Of a stretch of DNA of 64,000 nucleotides, positions 47,861-57,691 are shown piece after piece. The stretch is from Mycobacterium sp. MS1601. GTDB lineage: Bacteria > Actinomycetota > Actinomycetes > Mycobacteriales > Mycobacteriaceae. Numbering within the stretch: the first letter of the stretch is position 1; each line of letters starts with the position of its first letter. The stretch spans positions 3,782,001 through 3,846,000 of the forward strand of contig NZ_CP019420.1 in the NCBI RefSeq assembly GCF_001984215.1, in the 5' to 3' direction. Both the position numbers and the translations under genes were made by a program. The notes below the pieces were generated by a model. The model was not told the DNA's origin. It searched no databases and was given only the letters and a program-made list of their open reading frames with translations.

Positions 47861-49020
47861 GACCCGGAAGTCTCGTAGAGCGCAGAACCTCGCTCCTGCA
47901 ACGACATCCGAGCGGTAGCGAGGTTCTTCTGCAGTGCAGACTCCCACTGCGCCGGCTCTGCGCGCAGCGTGCGTCTGGCCGACCGCACCCGCTCGGTCGC
48001 GGTCGCGATCACGGTGTCCGCAGCTCGGGATCGGGGAATCTGGAGCTCGTCTGCCACGACGTCGCCGTGGAACATGCGCGCCAGCGACGCCAAGCCCCGG
48101 GAGCCCAGCCGCTCGGGAATGTGCAGCGCCGCGCCCAGCAGGTCGGTGATCGAGTTCAAGGTTGCGGCCGCGAGCGTGACGGACTCGTCGATCAGGGCGC
48201 CGGTGGCGTACTGCAGCAGCGCATCCACCCGAGCCGCCTGTTCGTTGTTCGAAATGCCCTGCACCAGGCGGGGATCGACGCCGAGTAGATGTGCGAGCAG
48301 CCACCAGTAGGAGTAGATGGACCGCGTCTCGCGTGAGGTCAGGGAGAATCCCATGATCTCCTCTGCGCGCAGCGAGGTGTAGGTGAAGTCCAACCAGGTC
48401 CGCGCCAGGTCAACTTGGTTGATGGCCACGCCGTGGCGGGCCTCGTCGAATCCACGGCTGCGGGCCAGTCTCCGCATGTTGGCGTGCAGTATCCGAACCT
48501 GCAGTGTCGCAATGTAACCCGGCTGTCCCGGGCGTAGGCCTCCTGGAATCATGGCGGTGGAGACCCACTTGCCGGTTTCGCGGATGCGACGGTCTGCCCC
48601 TTCGATCAGTCGCCCCGTCGTAGCGAGAACCTCCGAGATGGAGGGGGATTCGTAGACGCGGATCAGTGCGCCGGCGCTCAGCGAGATGATGTGTACGGGT
48701 GGGGGTGCGGAGTAGAACGGGAGGGACCCGGTGTCGAGCAGCTGGTCGTCGGCGAAGTCCGGCAGTGTCTCGGTGTGTCTGAGAAACTCCGCGATGGCGG
48801 CAGGTGGGTCGGCAACGGTGGCCAGGCCCGATCTGATGCCGGCATCCAGGCAGGCGCGCGCCGGACGACCGCGCACGTGAATCTCCTCGGCCACGGCATC
48901 GGCCAGGGGATCGCCGGTCTGCAGCGCCCACTGCAGCAGGTCTGCGCGGCTGTCCCCGAATTGCAGCGCGGCCCCCGCGTGGGTCCCTCTGCCGGTGGGG
49001 AAGGGCGGTCGGCCTTCCAT
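47857..49020 (-). CDS. Oxygenase MpaB family (DUF2236) protein 2
   Basis: A 387-residue second DUF2236 protein, only distantly similar to the first. It has RETGKWVSTAMIPGGLRPGQPGYI, the helix VRILHANMRR with His179 (candidate haem ligand), GVAINQVDLARTWLDFTY and IYSYWWLLAHLLGVD, i.e. the same motif order as protein 1. There is no signal peptide. ATG 49020 has AGGAG 7 nt upstream; an in-frame ATG at 49068 is an alternative. Operator copy 3 lies 60 nt upstream. The two genes converge and overlap by four bases, and may give related activities on one substrate, or a heteromer. Confidence 0.8.
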   Translation of the reverse strand: MEGRPPFPTGRGTHAGAALQFGDSRADLLQWALQTGDPLADAVAEEIHVRGRPARACLDAGIRSGLATVADPPAAIAEFLRHTETLPDFADDQLLDTGSLPFYSAPPPVHIISLSAGALIRVYESPSISEVLATTGRLIEGADRRIRETGKWVSTAMIPGGLRPGQPGYIATLQVRILHANMRRLARSRGFDEARHGVAINQVDLARTWLDFTYTSLRAEEIMGFSLTSRETRSIYSYWWLLAHLLGVDPRLVQGISNNEQAARVDALLQYATGALIDESVTLAAATLNSITDLLGAALHIPERLGSRGLASLARMFHGDVVADELQIPRSRAADTVIATATERVRSARRTLRAEPAQWESALQKNLATARMSLQERGSALYETSGS

Positions 49021-49080
49021 GCTGGCACTCCTGTTCGCCGTTGTTCCGAGCGGTTCCCTCACCACCATGCCAGATGTTTG

Positions 49081-49092
49081 CTTTCGCGCAAG
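49081..49092. promoter_or_regulatory. Palindromic operator copy 3 (CTTTCGCGCAAG, one mismatch)
   Basis: Upstream of MpaB-2. Read on the minus strand, TTACTTGCGCGAAAGCAAA matches copy 2 (TTACTTGCGCGCAAGCAAA) in all but one base, so similarity extends beyond the 12-bp core. Confidence 0.65.
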
Positions 49093-49143
49093 TAATGGCG
49101 CGGGGGACGTAACGTAGGCCCGTCTCGCGGCGATGCTCATGGC

Positions 49144-49506
49144 ATGAAGTTCACCCCGATCGCTGTGGCCGCGATGGCCGCCGGTGTCATGCTGGCCTCG
49201 GCCACTCCCGCGCAGGCCGACCCCGGTGCCGACGCCTTCCTGGCCGCCATCTCACAAGCCGGAATCACCGGTATCGACCCCGGTACCGCGGTGTCCGTCG
49301 GCCAGCAGGTGTGCCCCATGCTCGCCGAGCCCGGCCAGCGGATGGCCGACGTCGCCGCCGATGTGTCCAGTGCCATCGGTCGCCCACTCGGCCCGGCCAC
49401 CATGTTCACCGGCGTGGCCATCTCGCTGTTCTGCCCGGGAGCCGTCGCCGCCCTCGGTGACCGCATCAACAACCCGGTGATCCTGCCGGCCCTGCTCGGC
49501 ATCTAG
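49144..49506 (+). CDS. Secreted DUF732 protein
   Basis: A 120-residue small exported protein. The signal peptide KFTPIAVAAMAAGVMLASATPAQA is cut before D-P-G-A-D. The mature part DAFLAAISQAGITGIDPGTAVSVGQQVCPML is the DUF732 opening, and two Cys (VCPML, LFCPGA) are placed for a disulphide. DUF732 proteins are abundant, mycobacteria-specific and of unknown function. It is divergent from MpaB-2 with operator copy 3 in between, so the TetR might also touch it. Confidence 0.82.
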   Translation: MKFTPIAVAAMAAGVMLASATPAQADPGADAFLAAISQAGITGIDPGTAVSVGQQVCPMLAEPGQRMADVAADVSSAIGRPLGPATMFTGVAISLFCPGAVAALGDRINNPVILPALLGI

Positions 49507-49522
49507 ACGGTAAAACCTTCGA

Positions 49523-49574
49523 TTTCTACGGCAGGGCTGTGCGGCCGCGGGCTTCGACAACCCTGCTGCAGAAA
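49523..49574. repeat. Imperfect inverted repeat, second copy of the 8987 element
   Basis: Left arm TTTCTACGGCAGGGCTG (49523-49539) and right arm CAACCCTGCTGCAGAAA (49558-49574). The right arm is identical to that at 9021-9037, and left arms are alike in 14 of 17 positions. Confidence 0.6.
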
Positions 49575-49600
49575 ACAAGAACCCTGCTGCAGAAAACAAG
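49559..49600. repeat. Perfect 21-bp tandem duplication
   Basis: AACCCTGCTGCAGAAAACAAG at 49559-49579 and 49580-49600. The second copy supplies the AACAAG at the base of the following terminator stem. Confidence 0.95.
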
Positions 49601-49635
49601 CGCGGCCGCCCCGAACGGGACGGCCGCGCTTGTTT
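49594..49635. terminator. Bidirectional terminator hairpin
   Basis: AAACAAGCGCGGCCG and its exact complement at 49621-49635 form a 15-bp stem with a 12-nt loop, with A- and T-rich ends on the two sides. It ends both the DUF732 gene and kgd. Confidence 0.85.
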
Positions 49636-49648
49636 CAGCCTTCGCGCC

Positions 49649-52600
49649 TCAGTTGAACGCTTCGTCGAGAATTTCCTGGTGCTCGACCGCGTGCACCTTC
49701 GACGAGCCCGACGACGGCGCACTCATGGCCCGTCGCGACACCCGCTTGATCCCGCTCAGCTTCTCCGGCAGCAGCTCCGGCAGCGCCAGGCCGAAGGTCG
49801 GCCATGCACCCTGGTTGGCCGGCTCCTCCTGCACCCAATAGAACTGCTCGGCATTCGGGTAGGAGTCCAGCGTACGACCCAGCCGGCGCGGCGGCAGCGG
49901 GTACAGCTGCTCGACGCGGACGATGGCGATGTCGTCGCGCTTGTCCTTGGCCTTGCGGGCGGCCAGGTCGTAGTACAGCTTGCCGCTGCACAACAGGATC
50001 CGCTTCGCCTTCGACCGATCGCCTTCGCCGTCGGTATAGGCCGGCTCCTCCATGATCGACTGGAACTTGGCCTCGGTGAACTCCTTGATGTCGCTGACCG
50101 CGGCCTTGTTGCGCAGCATCGACTTCGGGGTGAACACGATCAGCGGGCGGTGGATCCCGTCGAGGGAGTGCCGCCGCAGCAGGTGGAAGTAGTTGGCCGG
50201 TGTCGACGGCTGAGCCACCGTCATCGACCCTTCCGCGCACAGCTGCAGGAACCGCTCGATGCGACCCGAGGTGTGGTCGGGGCCCTGCCCTTCGTGACCG
50301 TGCGGCAGCAGCAGCACCACGTCGGACAGCTGACCCCACTTGGCCTCACCGGAGCTGATGAACTCGTCGATGATCGACTGGGCACCGTTGACGAAATCGC
50401 CGAACTGCGCCTCCCACAGCACCAGCGCCTCGGGGTTGCCCACGGAATAGCCGTACTCGAAGCCCACCGCGGCGAACTCCGACAGCGCCGAGTCGTACAC
50501 CAGGAACTTGCCGCCGGTGGGGGTGCCGTCCTCGTTGAGCGCCAGCAGCTGCAGCGGGGTGAACTCTTCGCCGGTCTTGCGGTCGATGATCACCGAGTGC
50601 CGCTGGGTGAAGGTGCCACGGCGGGTGTCCTGACCGGAGAACCGGATCAGCTTGCCCTCGTTGATCAGTGACCCCAGGGCCAGCAGCTCGCCGAACGCCC
50701 AGTCCACCTTGCCTTCGTAGGCCATCTCGCGCCGCTTCTCCAGCACCGGCTTGACGCGCGGGTGCACGGTGAAACCTTCGGGGATCGCCAGGTGCGCGTC
50801 ACCGATCTTGGCCAGCAGCGACTTGTCCACCGCGGTGGTCAGGCCCTTGGAGGGAACCTGCTCGGATTCCACCGACTCGCTGGGTTCGACGTCGTGCTTC
50901 TCCAGCTCGCGTACCTCGTTGAAGACGCGCTCCAGCTGGCCCTGGTAGTCACGCAGGGCGTCTTCGGCTTCCTTCATCGAGATGTCGCCGCGGCCGATCA
51001 GCGCTTCGGTGTAGGTCTTGCGGACACCGCGCTTGTGGTCGATCACGTCGTACATCGCCGGCTGCGTCATCGACGGGTCGTCGCCCTCGTTGTGCCCGCG
51101 GCGGCGGTAGCACAGCATGTCGATCACGACGTCCTTCTTGAACTTCTGCCGGAAGTCGACCGCCAGCCGGGCCACCCAGACGCAGGCCTCGGGATCGTCG
51201 CCGTTGACGTGGAAGATCGGCGCGCCGATCATCTTCGCGACGTCGGTGCAGTACTCCGAGGAGCGGGAGTTCTCCGGCGAGGTGGTGAAGCCGACCTGGT
51301 TGTTGACAATCATGTGGATGGTGCCGCCGGTGCGGTACCCGCGCAGCAGCGCCAGGTTCAGCGTCTCGGCCACCACACCCTGGCCCGCAAACGCCGCGTC
51401 GCCGTGCAGCATCAGCGGCACAACGCTGAAACCATCGTCGCCGTCGCCCTTGTCCAGCAGATCCTGCTTGGCCCGCACCAGGCCTTCGAGCACCGGGTCC
51501 ACGGCTTCCAGGTGCGACGGGTTGGCGGTCAGCGACACCTCGATGTCGTTGTCGCCGAACATCTGGATGTAAGTGCCGGAGGCGCCCAAGTGGTACTTCA
51601 CGTCACCGGAGCCGTGCGCCTGCGACGGGTTCAGGTTGCCCTCGAACTCGCTGAAGATCTGCGCGTACGGCTTGCCGACGATGTTGGCCAGCACATTGAG
51701 GCGGCCGCGGTGCGGCATGCCGATGACCACTTCGTCGAGGCCGTGCTCGGCGCACTGGTCGATGGCGGCGTCCATCATCGGAATGATGGTTTCGGCGCCT
51801 TCGAGTGAAAAGCGCTTCTGGCCAACGTATTTGGTCTGCAGGAAGGTCTCGAAAGCCTCGGCTGCATTGAGCCGGCTCAGGATGTACTTCTGCTGCGCAA
51901 CCGTGGGCTTGTCGTGCTTGACCTCGATGCGGTCCTGCAGCCACTTCTGCTGCTCGGGCTCGAGGATGTGGGTGTATTCCACGCCGACGTGGCGGCAGTA
52001 CGCGTCGCGTAGTACCGACAGCACGTCACGCAGCTTCTTGTACTCGGCGCCGGCGAATCCGTCGACCTTGAACTCACGGTCCAGGTCCCACAGGGTCAAG
52101 CCGTGTGAGAGCACGTCGAGGTCGGGGTGGCTGCGGAAACGGGTCTTGTCCAGGCGCAGCGGATCGGTGTCCGACATCAGGTGACCGCGGTTGCGGTAGG
52201 CCGCGATCAGCTCGATGATGCGGGCGTTCTTGTCCGCGATCGAGTCCGGGTTGTCGGTGCGCCACCGGACCGGCTCGTAGGGGATGCCGAGTTCGAAGAA
52301 GATCTCGTCCCAGAACTCGTCGGCCAGCAGCAGCTGGTGGACGGTGCGCAGGAAGTCGCCGGACTCCGCGCCCTGGATGATGCGGTGGTCGTAGGTAGAG
52401 GTCAGCGTGATCAGCTTGCCCATGCCCAGTTCGGCGATGCGCTCCTCGGAGGCGCCCTGGAACTCGGCCGGGTACTCCATGGCCCCGGCACCGATGATCG
52501 CGCCCTGGCCCGACATCAGACGCGGCACCGAGTGCACGGTGCCCAGCGTGCCGGGGTTGGTCAGCGAGATCGTCACACCGGCGAAGTCCTCGGCGGTGAG

Positions 52601-53410
52601 CTTGCCGTCGCGGGCGCGTCGCACGATGTCCTCGTAGGCAGCGATGAACTGCCCGAACTTCATGGCCTCGCAGCCCTTGATGGCGGCAACCACCAGTGAG
52701 CGGCTGCCGTTCTTACCCTGCAGATCGATGGCCAGACCGAGATTGGTGTGGGCCGGGGTGACGGCGTTGGGCTTGCCGTCGATCTCGGCGAAGTGCCGAT
52801 TCATGTTGGGGAACTTCTTGACGCCCTGGACGATCGCGTAGCCCAGCAGGTGGGTGAAGCTGATCTTGCCGCCGCGGGTGCGCTTGAGGTGGTTGTTGAT
52901 GACGACGCGGTTGTCGATCATCGCCTTGGCCGGGATGGCCCGGACGCTGGTGGCGGTGGGCACCTCCAGCGAGACGTTCATGTTCTTGACCACGGCTGCG
53001 GCGGCCCCACGCAGCACCTGCGTCTCGTCGCCGGCGGGTGCGGCACCCTTCTCGGAGGCGGCAGCGGGCTTCTCAGCGGGCTTGGCCGGAGTGGGCTGCT
53101 TGGTGGGTGCGGACGCGCCGTTGCTGGTGGGCGGAGTCTTGGCGGGTGGCGCCTGCTTGGCCGGCGGGGGAGCGGGCTTGGGCTCCGCAGGGGCGACGGG
53201 CGCTTGCGCGCGGACGTTGGCCGGGGCGGCCTTGGTGGCGGTGCTGGTGCCGCTCGACGGGGCCGGGGTGTCAATCACCTGGTCGGGGTTGTAGTCGACC
53301 AGGAACTCGTGCCAACTCGGATCGACCGAGGAAGGATCTTCACGAAACTTCCGGTACATCTCCTCGACCAACCATTCGTTCTGCCCGAATGGTGAACTTG
53401 TACTGCTCAC
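49649..53410 (-). CDS. kgd: Multifunctional 2-oxoglutarate decarboxylase/dehydrogenase E1-E2 (KGD)
   Basis: A 1253-residue enzyme. N-terminal [18 protein letters not shown] (E1-type peptide), then a Pro/Ala linker, an E2-like acyltransferase domain at about 125-350 ([26 protein letters not shown]), and a thiamine-diphosphate E1 domain from about 390 on ([68 protein letters not shown]). It serves the TCA cycle and in mycobacteria is controlled by GarA and acetyl-CoA. GTG 53410 (V-S-S-T-S-S-P-F-G) is chosen because homology begins there; the frame is open to 53518. Equivalent to Rv1248c. Confidence 0.95.
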   Translation of the reverse strand: MSSTSSPFGQNEWLVEEMYRKFREDPSSVDPSWHEFLVDYNPDQVIDTPAPSSGTSTATKAAPANVRAQAPVAPAEPKPAPPPAKQAPPAKTPPTSNGASAPTKQPTPAKPAEKPAAASEKGAAPAGDETQVLRGAAAAVVKNMNVSLEVPTATSVRAIPAKAMIDNRVVINNHLKRTRGGKISFTHLLGYAIVQGVKKFPNMNRHFAEIDGKPNAVTPAHTNLGLAIDLQGKNGSRSLVVAAIKGCEAMKFGQFIAAYEDIVRRARDGKLTAEDFAGVTISLTNPGTLGTVHSVPRLMSGQGAIIGAGAMEYPAEFQGASEERIAELGMGKLITLTSTYDHRIIQGAESGDFLRTVHQLLLADEFWDEIFFELGIPYEPVRWRTDNPDSIADKNARIIELIAAYRNRGHLMSDTDPLRLDKTRFRSHPDLDVLSHGLTLWDLDREFKVDGFAGAEYKKLRDVLSVLRDAYCRHVGVEYTHILEPEQQKWLQDRIEVKHDKPTVAQQKYILSRLNAAEAFETFLQTKYVGQKRFSLEGAETIIPMMDAAIDQCAEHGLDEVVIGMPHRGRLNVLANIVGKPYAQIFSEFEGNLNPSQAHGSGDVKYHLGASGTYIQMFGDNDIEVSLTANPSHLEAVDPVLEGLVRAKQDLLDKGDGDDGFSVVPLMLHGDAAFAGQGVVAETLNLALLRGYRTGGTIHMIVNNQVGFTTSPENSRSSEYCTDVAKMIGAPIFHVNGDDPEACVWVARLAVDFRQKFKKDVVIDMLCYRRRGHNEGDDPSMTQPAMYDVIDHKRGVRKTYTEALIGRGDISMKEAEDALRDYQGQLERVFNEVRELEKHDVEPSESVESEQVPSKGLTTAVDKSLLAKIGDAHLAIPEGFTVHPRVKPVLEKRREMAYEGKVDWAFGELLALGSLINEGKLIRFSGQDTRRGTFTQRHSVIIDRKTGEEFTPLQLLALNEDGTPTGGKFLVYDSALSEFAAVGFEYGYSVGNPEALVLWEAQFGDFVNGAQSIIDEFISSGEAKWGQLSDVVLLLPHGHEGQGPDHTSGRIERFLQLCAEGSMTVAQPSTPANYFHLLRRHSLDGIHRPLIVFTPKSMLRNKAAVSDIKEFTEAKFQSIMEEPAYTDGEGDRSKAKRILLCSGKLYYDLAARKAKDKRDDIAIVRVEQLYPLPPRRLGRTLDSYPNAEQFYWVQEEPANQGAWPTFGLALPELLPEKLSGIKRVSRRAMSAPSSGSSKVHAVEHQEILDEAFN

Positions 53411-53602
53411 AGCAGCTGCTCGCCTCGATTCAGTGCTCTTTAGTTCTGTGTTCTGTGTTTGTTCCAAGGCAAGCGGTCTGCGGTGGCTGCTTGCCACATG
53501 AGGCGTGTTGCGCCGCACTAAAGGCTATCGCGTGTGTCGCACGCCAGACCATGCCCGCAGCAGAGACGTTATGCACAGTTTTGCTGCGGGCGCCCGTCGC
53601 GG

Positions 53603-54355
53603 TCAGTGCAGCACGTGCAGGGTGCCCGGCCAGCGCCCCGGCGCAGGTCCGAACGCCGCGTGTGCGTTCTTCACGATCCGCTTGCCCATCAGTCGGTTGC
53701 CGCCGCCGCCGATCACGGCGCCAATGCCCACCGGCAACATCTTGCCGAACGCCAGGGCGCCGCGTTTCAGCGCGTACTTCTTCACGAAGAATTTCAGCAG
53801 CCGCGAGTTCAGCTGCGACACCGCGGGTAGCGGCAGCGACGCGGCGCCCTCGGTGAGCCAGGCACCGCTGGTGCGGCCCGGCCCGATCAGGTCCGCGATG
53901 GCGCCCTTGCTGTCCTCGCCCACCAGGACCGCCAGCACCAGTGCCCGCCTACGCTCGCGATGCTCGGCCGGAATGCCGTGCACCTCGGCCACCGCCAGCA
54001 CGAACACCGCCGTGGCCTCCAGGAACACCACCGTTTCGCCGGCCACCGCGGACATCGCCACGAGTGTGCCAACGCCGGGGAAGGCTGCCGCTGACCCGAC
54101 GGCGGCACCGCTGGCCATCACCGCGGCCAGGTAGTGCTTCTCGAGTTTGGTGACGATCTCGGCCGGGGTGGCGTCGGGGTTGGCGGCCCGCAGCCGCCCG
54201 ACGTAGGCCCGGATGGCCGGTGCCTGTACACGCGACCCCGTCTCGATCAGGTTCGAGAGAACCTTGGCCGCCATGCCCGGATCCTCGTCCGCCTTCGCAG
54301 GCAGATTGGAGGTGGAGCGGGCCATGAGTTTCTCGCGGGACCGTTCCATGTTCAT
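53603..54355 (-). CDS. Membrane-associated protein (Rv1249c-like), function unknown
   Basis: A 250-residue protein. Amphipathic N-terminus; AAVMASGAAVGSAAAFPGVGTLVAMSAVAGETVVFLEATAVFVLAVAEV forms hydrophobic segments in the first half, and MLPVGIGAVIGGGGNRLMGKRIV a Gly-rich one near the end, like EcsC-type proteins. No catalytic motif is recognised. ATG 54355 (M-N-M-E-R-S-R-E) has AGGGAGG upstream. The 190 nt between it and kgd hold the kgd promoter. Same strand as kgd, divergent from the MFS genes. Confidence 0.7.
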   Translation of the reverse strand: MNMERSREKLMARSTSNLPAKADEDPGMAAKVLSNLIETGSRVQAPAIRAYVGRLRAANPDATPAEIVTKLEKHYLAAVMASGAAVGSAAAFPGVGTLVAMSAVAGETVVFLEATAVFVLAVAEVHGIPAEHRERRRALVLAVLVGEDSKGAIADLIGPGRTSGAWLTEGAASLPLPAVSQLNSRLLKFFVKKYALKRGALAFGKMLPVGIGAVIGGGGNRLMGKRIVKNAHAAFGPAPGRWPGTLHVLH

Positions 54356-54480
54356 CGAGCCTCCCTGGACGTCCTTCTGTTCAAGGCTAGCGAAAAGGCA
54401 ACGAACCGCGGGCCGAGACGGTGCCCGGCAGTGAACCCGGTCACTGTTTGTTCGCTTGGGAAGAAATTCATTGGCTGTCG

Positions 54481-55734
54481 ATGCTGTTGTGGAGCGTGGT
54501 TTATTCCGAGCAGGCGGCACCGAACCGCATCCGCATGATCCTGGTCCTCGGCGCTCTCGTCGCCCTCGGGCCGCTGACCATCGACATGTACCTTCCGGCG
54601 TTGCCCACCATTGGCGAGGACCTCGCGGTGACGTCCTCGGTGGTGCAGTTGACGCTCACGGGCACCTTGGCCGGGTTGGCGCTGGGGCAGCTGATCATCG
54701 GGCCGCTGTCGGATTCGCTGGGCCGTCGTCGCCCGCTCATCGGGGGCATCGTCTTGCACATCGTGGCCTCGGTGATCTGCCTGCTGGCGCCGAACGTCGC
54801 TGTTCTGGGTGTCGGGCGCGTCCTGCAGGGCATGGGCGCCGCGGCCGGCATGGTCGTGGCCCTGGCGGTGGTCGGCGATCTGTATCGCGACCGGGCCGCA
54901 GCCACCATGATGTCGAGGCTGATGCTGGTGCTGGGGGTGGCGCCGGTGCTGGCTCCGTCCCTGGGTGCGGCCGTTCTGCTGCACGGCTCGTGGCGCTGGG
55001 TCTTCGCGGCTCTGGTGGTGCTGGCCGGCCTGCTGCTGCTCATGGGCGCGCTTTCGCTGCCGGAGACGCTGCCACCGTCCCACCGCCCTCCGCTGCGGAT
55101 CCGCGGTGTCGCGGGTACCTACGTCCGGCTGCTCAAGGACGTGCGGTTCGTGGTTCTCATTTTTGTCGCCGCCCTCGCGATGGCCGGATTGTTCGCCTAC
55201 ATCGCCGGCGCGTCATTCGTGCTGCAGGACCGCTATGGCATCGATCAGCAGCAGTTCGCGTTGCTGTTCGGAGCCGGTGCGGTGGCCCTGATCGCGTCGA
55301 CCCAGACCAACCCGGTGCTGCTGAAGTGGTTCTCGCCACTACGGATCGTGATCACGGCACTGAGCGTGGCCGCCGTGGCCAGCGCCGTCTTCCTTGGCCT
55401 GGCAGCGACGCACACCGGCGGGGTGTACGGCTTCCTGGTGCCGGTCTGGACCATCCTGGCCGCGATGGGCCTCGTCATGCCCAATGCGCCGGCCCTCGCG
55501 TTGTCACGACACCCGGAGTCGGCCGGAACGGCGGCGGCTCTGATGGGCGCGGGACAGTTCGGCCTGGGGGCCGTGGTCGCACCGTTGGTGGGCGTTCTGG
55601 GCAACGACCAATTGGCCATGGCGGTGGTGATGGCCGTCAGCGTCGTCATTGCTCTGGTGGCGCTGCTGACCGTGCGTCCGCCCGCACACAGCCCCGCTCT
55701 TGCCGACGCTGCGCTGTCCACAGAAGTCGCCTGA
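54481..55734 (+). CDS. MFS multidrug exporter, Bcr/CflA type
   Basis: A 417-residue, 12-helix drug:proton antiporter. Motif D1-like LGPLTIDMYLPALPTIGEDL is diagnostic of the Bcr/CflA group, with motif A GPLSDSLGRRRPLIGG and motif C-like LVLGVAPVLAPSLGAAVLLHGSWRWVF. Efflux of chloramphenicol-, bicyclomycin- or sulfonamide-like compounds is typical. ATG 54481 (M-L-L-W-S-V-V-Y) is chosen; an in-frame ATG at 54421 would add 20 residues that overlap the putative promoter. Followed 76 nt later by a second MFS gene. Confidence 0.85.
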   Translation: MLLWSVVYSEQAAPNRIRMILVLGALVALGPLTIDMYLPALPTIGEDLAVTSSVVQLTLTGTLAGLALGQLIIGPLSDSLGRRRPLIGGIVLHIVASVICLLAPNVAVLGVGRVLQGMGAAAGMVVALAVVGDLYRDRAAATMMSRLMLVLGVAPVLAPSLGAAVLLHGSWRWVFAALVVLAGLLLLMGALSLPETLPPSHRPPLRIRGVAGTYVRLLKDVRFVVLIFVAALAMAGLFAYIAGASFVLQDRYGIDQQQFALLFGAGAVALIASTQTNPVLLKWFSPLRIVITALSVAAVASAVFLGLAATHTGGVYGFLVPVWTILAAMGLVMPNAPALALSRHPESAGTAAALMGAGQFGLGAVVAPLVGVLGNDQLAMAVVMAVSVVIALVALLTVRPPAHSPALADAALSTEVA

Positions 55735-55810
55735 CATCGCTGCCCTCCGCGCGACCGGGACAGGTTGAGATGGCACCATGCCCGGAGGCATTGATCGATA
55801 GTTAGGCGGC

Positions 55811-57691
55811 GTGATGACGGAAACCGGCGGGCCGAACGCCCGGAGGTTGACCACCGCTGCCGAGGCCCAGACCAACCCGTGGAACGCCCTGTGGGCCATG
55901 CTCATCGGGTTCTTCATGATCCTGGTCGACTCGACCATCGTCGCGGTCGCCAACCCCAGCATCATGGAGAACCTGTCCGCGAGCTATGACGCGGTGATCT
56001 GGGTGACCAGCGCGTATCTGCTGGCATACGCCGTCCCGCTGCTGGTTGCCGGTCGCCTCGGAGATCGGTTCGGCCCGAAGAACCTCTACATCGTCGGGTT
56101 GGCCGTCTTCACCGTCGCCTCCCTGTGGTGCGGGCTGTCCGGTTCCATCGGCATGTTGATCGCCGCCCGGGTGCTGCAGGGCATCGGTGCGGCGCTCCTG
56201 ACGCCGCAGACGCTGTCCACCATCACCAGGATCTTCCCGCCGCAACGCCGTGGCGTGGCGATGAGCGTGTGGGGCGCCACTGCCGGTGTGGCCACGCTGG
56301 TGGGTCCGCTGGCCGGCGGTGTGCTGGTGGACCACCTCGGCTGGCAGTGGATCTTCATCGTCAACGTGCCGATCGGCGTGCTCGGTATCGCGCTGGCGGT
56401 GTGGCTGATTCCGGTGCTGCCCACCACCAACCGTGGCTTCGACCTGCTCGGGGTCGCGTTGTCGGGCCTCGGCATGTTCCTGATCGTGTTCGGTCTGCAG
56501 GAGGGGCAGGCCAACAGCTGGGCGTGGTGGATCTGGCTGATGCTCATCGCGGGGCTGGCGGCCATGGGTGGGTTCGTCTACTGGCAGGCGGTCAACACCA
56601 ACGAGCCACTGATCCCGCTGCGCATCTTTGCTGACCGCAACTTCAGCCTGGCCAATGCCGGCGGCGCCGTCATCGGCTTCGTCATCACCGCGTTCATCGT
56701 GCCGCTGATGTTCTACGCGCAGGCGGTGTGCGGGCTCACCCCCACCCAGTCGGCATTGCTGACCGCGCCCATGGCGGTCACCACCGGTGTGCTGGCGCCG
56801 TTTGTCGGTCGCATCGTGGACCGGGCCCACCCGAGTCCGATCGTCGGTTTCGGATTTTCTGTGTTGGCGATCGCCCTGACCTGGCTGTCCATCGAGATGA
56901 CGCCGACGACGCCGATCTGGCGGCTGGTGGTGCCGCTGATGGCGCTCGGGGTGGCGACGGCGTTCATCTTCGCGCCGCTGGCAGCCACGGCGACGCGCAA
57001 CCTGCCGCCGGATCTTGCCGGTGCCGCTTCGGGTGTGTACAACGCCACCCGGCAGGTGGGGTCGGTGATCGGCAGTGCGGCCATCGCCGCGTTCATGACG
57101 GCCCGGATCAGCGCCGAGATGCCCGGCACCGGCACCGGACCGCCGCCGGGGGAGGGTGCCGTGACGGAGCTGCCCGCGGTCCTGCGGGAACCGTTTGCCG
57201 CGGCGTTGTCCCAGTCGCTGCTGTTGCCCGCGTTCATCGGTCTGTTCGGGGTGGTCGCCGCGATCTTCCTGCTCGGATCGGTGCGGCGAGCTCCGGTGTC
57301 GACGACCGCCCGCACCGAGGTGATTCCCGCGGTGGTCGACAAACCCGATGACGAGCCCGAATACGACGGCTACGCCGACGATTACGACGACGACTTCGCC
57401 GACGACGCCTATATCCCGGTCGAGTTCGTCCGCGCTCCCGCGGTCGAGAAGTTCGAGCGAGTCTCCGACGTCGAGCCGGCCACGGACCCGCTGCCGGTAC
57501 GGGCGACCCCCAGTGACCCGGTGCAGTACTGGAGCTCGTTGATCGATGAGGACGTCGTCGTGGCGGGGTACGGGCGCGACGCCGACTATCTCGACGATCT
57601 CGAGCCGTATGACGGGGTTCGGCCGGTGTCGGAGATCGAACCGATCGACGCGCCACGCTACGGGCGGCACTCCAGCTCGCGCGGGGACTAA
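55811..57691 (+). CDS. MFS exporter, DHA2 (14-helix, EmrB/QacA) type, with acidic C-terminal tail
   Basis: A 626-residue transporter: 14 predicted helices to about residue 490, with motif [29 protein letters not shown], and motif [29 protein letters not shown]. It is followed by about 130 residues of a very acidic, Tyr/Asp-rich cytoplasmic tail ([21 protein letters not shown]) not needed for transport and perhaps a protein-interaction region. The start is GTG 55811, with ATG 55814 next. It corresponds to Rv1250. Ends overlapping the convergent nuclease-helicase by four bases. Confidence 0.88.
   Translation: MMTETGGPNARRLTTAAEAQTNPWNALWAMLIGFFMILVDSTIVAVANPSIMENLSASYDAVIWVTSAYLLAYAVPLLVAGRLGDRFGPKNLYIVGLAVFTVASLWCGLSGSIGMLIAARVLQGIGAALLTPQTLSTITRIFPPQRRGVAMSVWGATAGVATLVGPLAGGVLVDHLGWQWIFIVNVPIGVLGIALAVWLIPVLPTTNRGFDLLGVALSGLGMFLIVFGLQEGQANSWAWWIWLMLIAGLAAMGGFVYWQAVNTNEPLIPLRIFADRNFSLANAGGAVIGFVITAFIVPLMFYAQAVCGLTPTQSALLTAPMAVTTGVLAPFVGRIVDRAHPSPIVGFGFSVLAIALTWLSIEMTPTTPIWRLVVPLMALGVATAFIFAPLAATATRNLPPDLAGAASGVYNATRQVGSVIGSAAIAAFMTARISAEMPGTGTGPPPGEGAVTELPAVLREPFAAALSQSLLLPAFIGLFGVVAAIFLLGSVRRAPVSTTARTEVIPAVVDKPDDEPEYDGYADDYDDDFADDAYIPVEFVRAPAVEKFERVSDVEPATDPLPVRATPSDPVQYWSSLIDEDVVVAGYGRDADYLDDLEPYDGVRPVSEIEPIDAPRYGRHSSSRGD

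Noticed and set aside
50762..51808. A 348-codon frame antisense to kgd
   Set aside because: kgd is an unambiguous full-length gene on the other strand; the antisense frame is a compositional shadow.
55802..57670. A 622-codon open frame antisense to the DHA2 exporter
   Set aside because: Its His/Gln/Arg-rich composition is what the complement of a high-GC membrane gene gives; no start signal or family.
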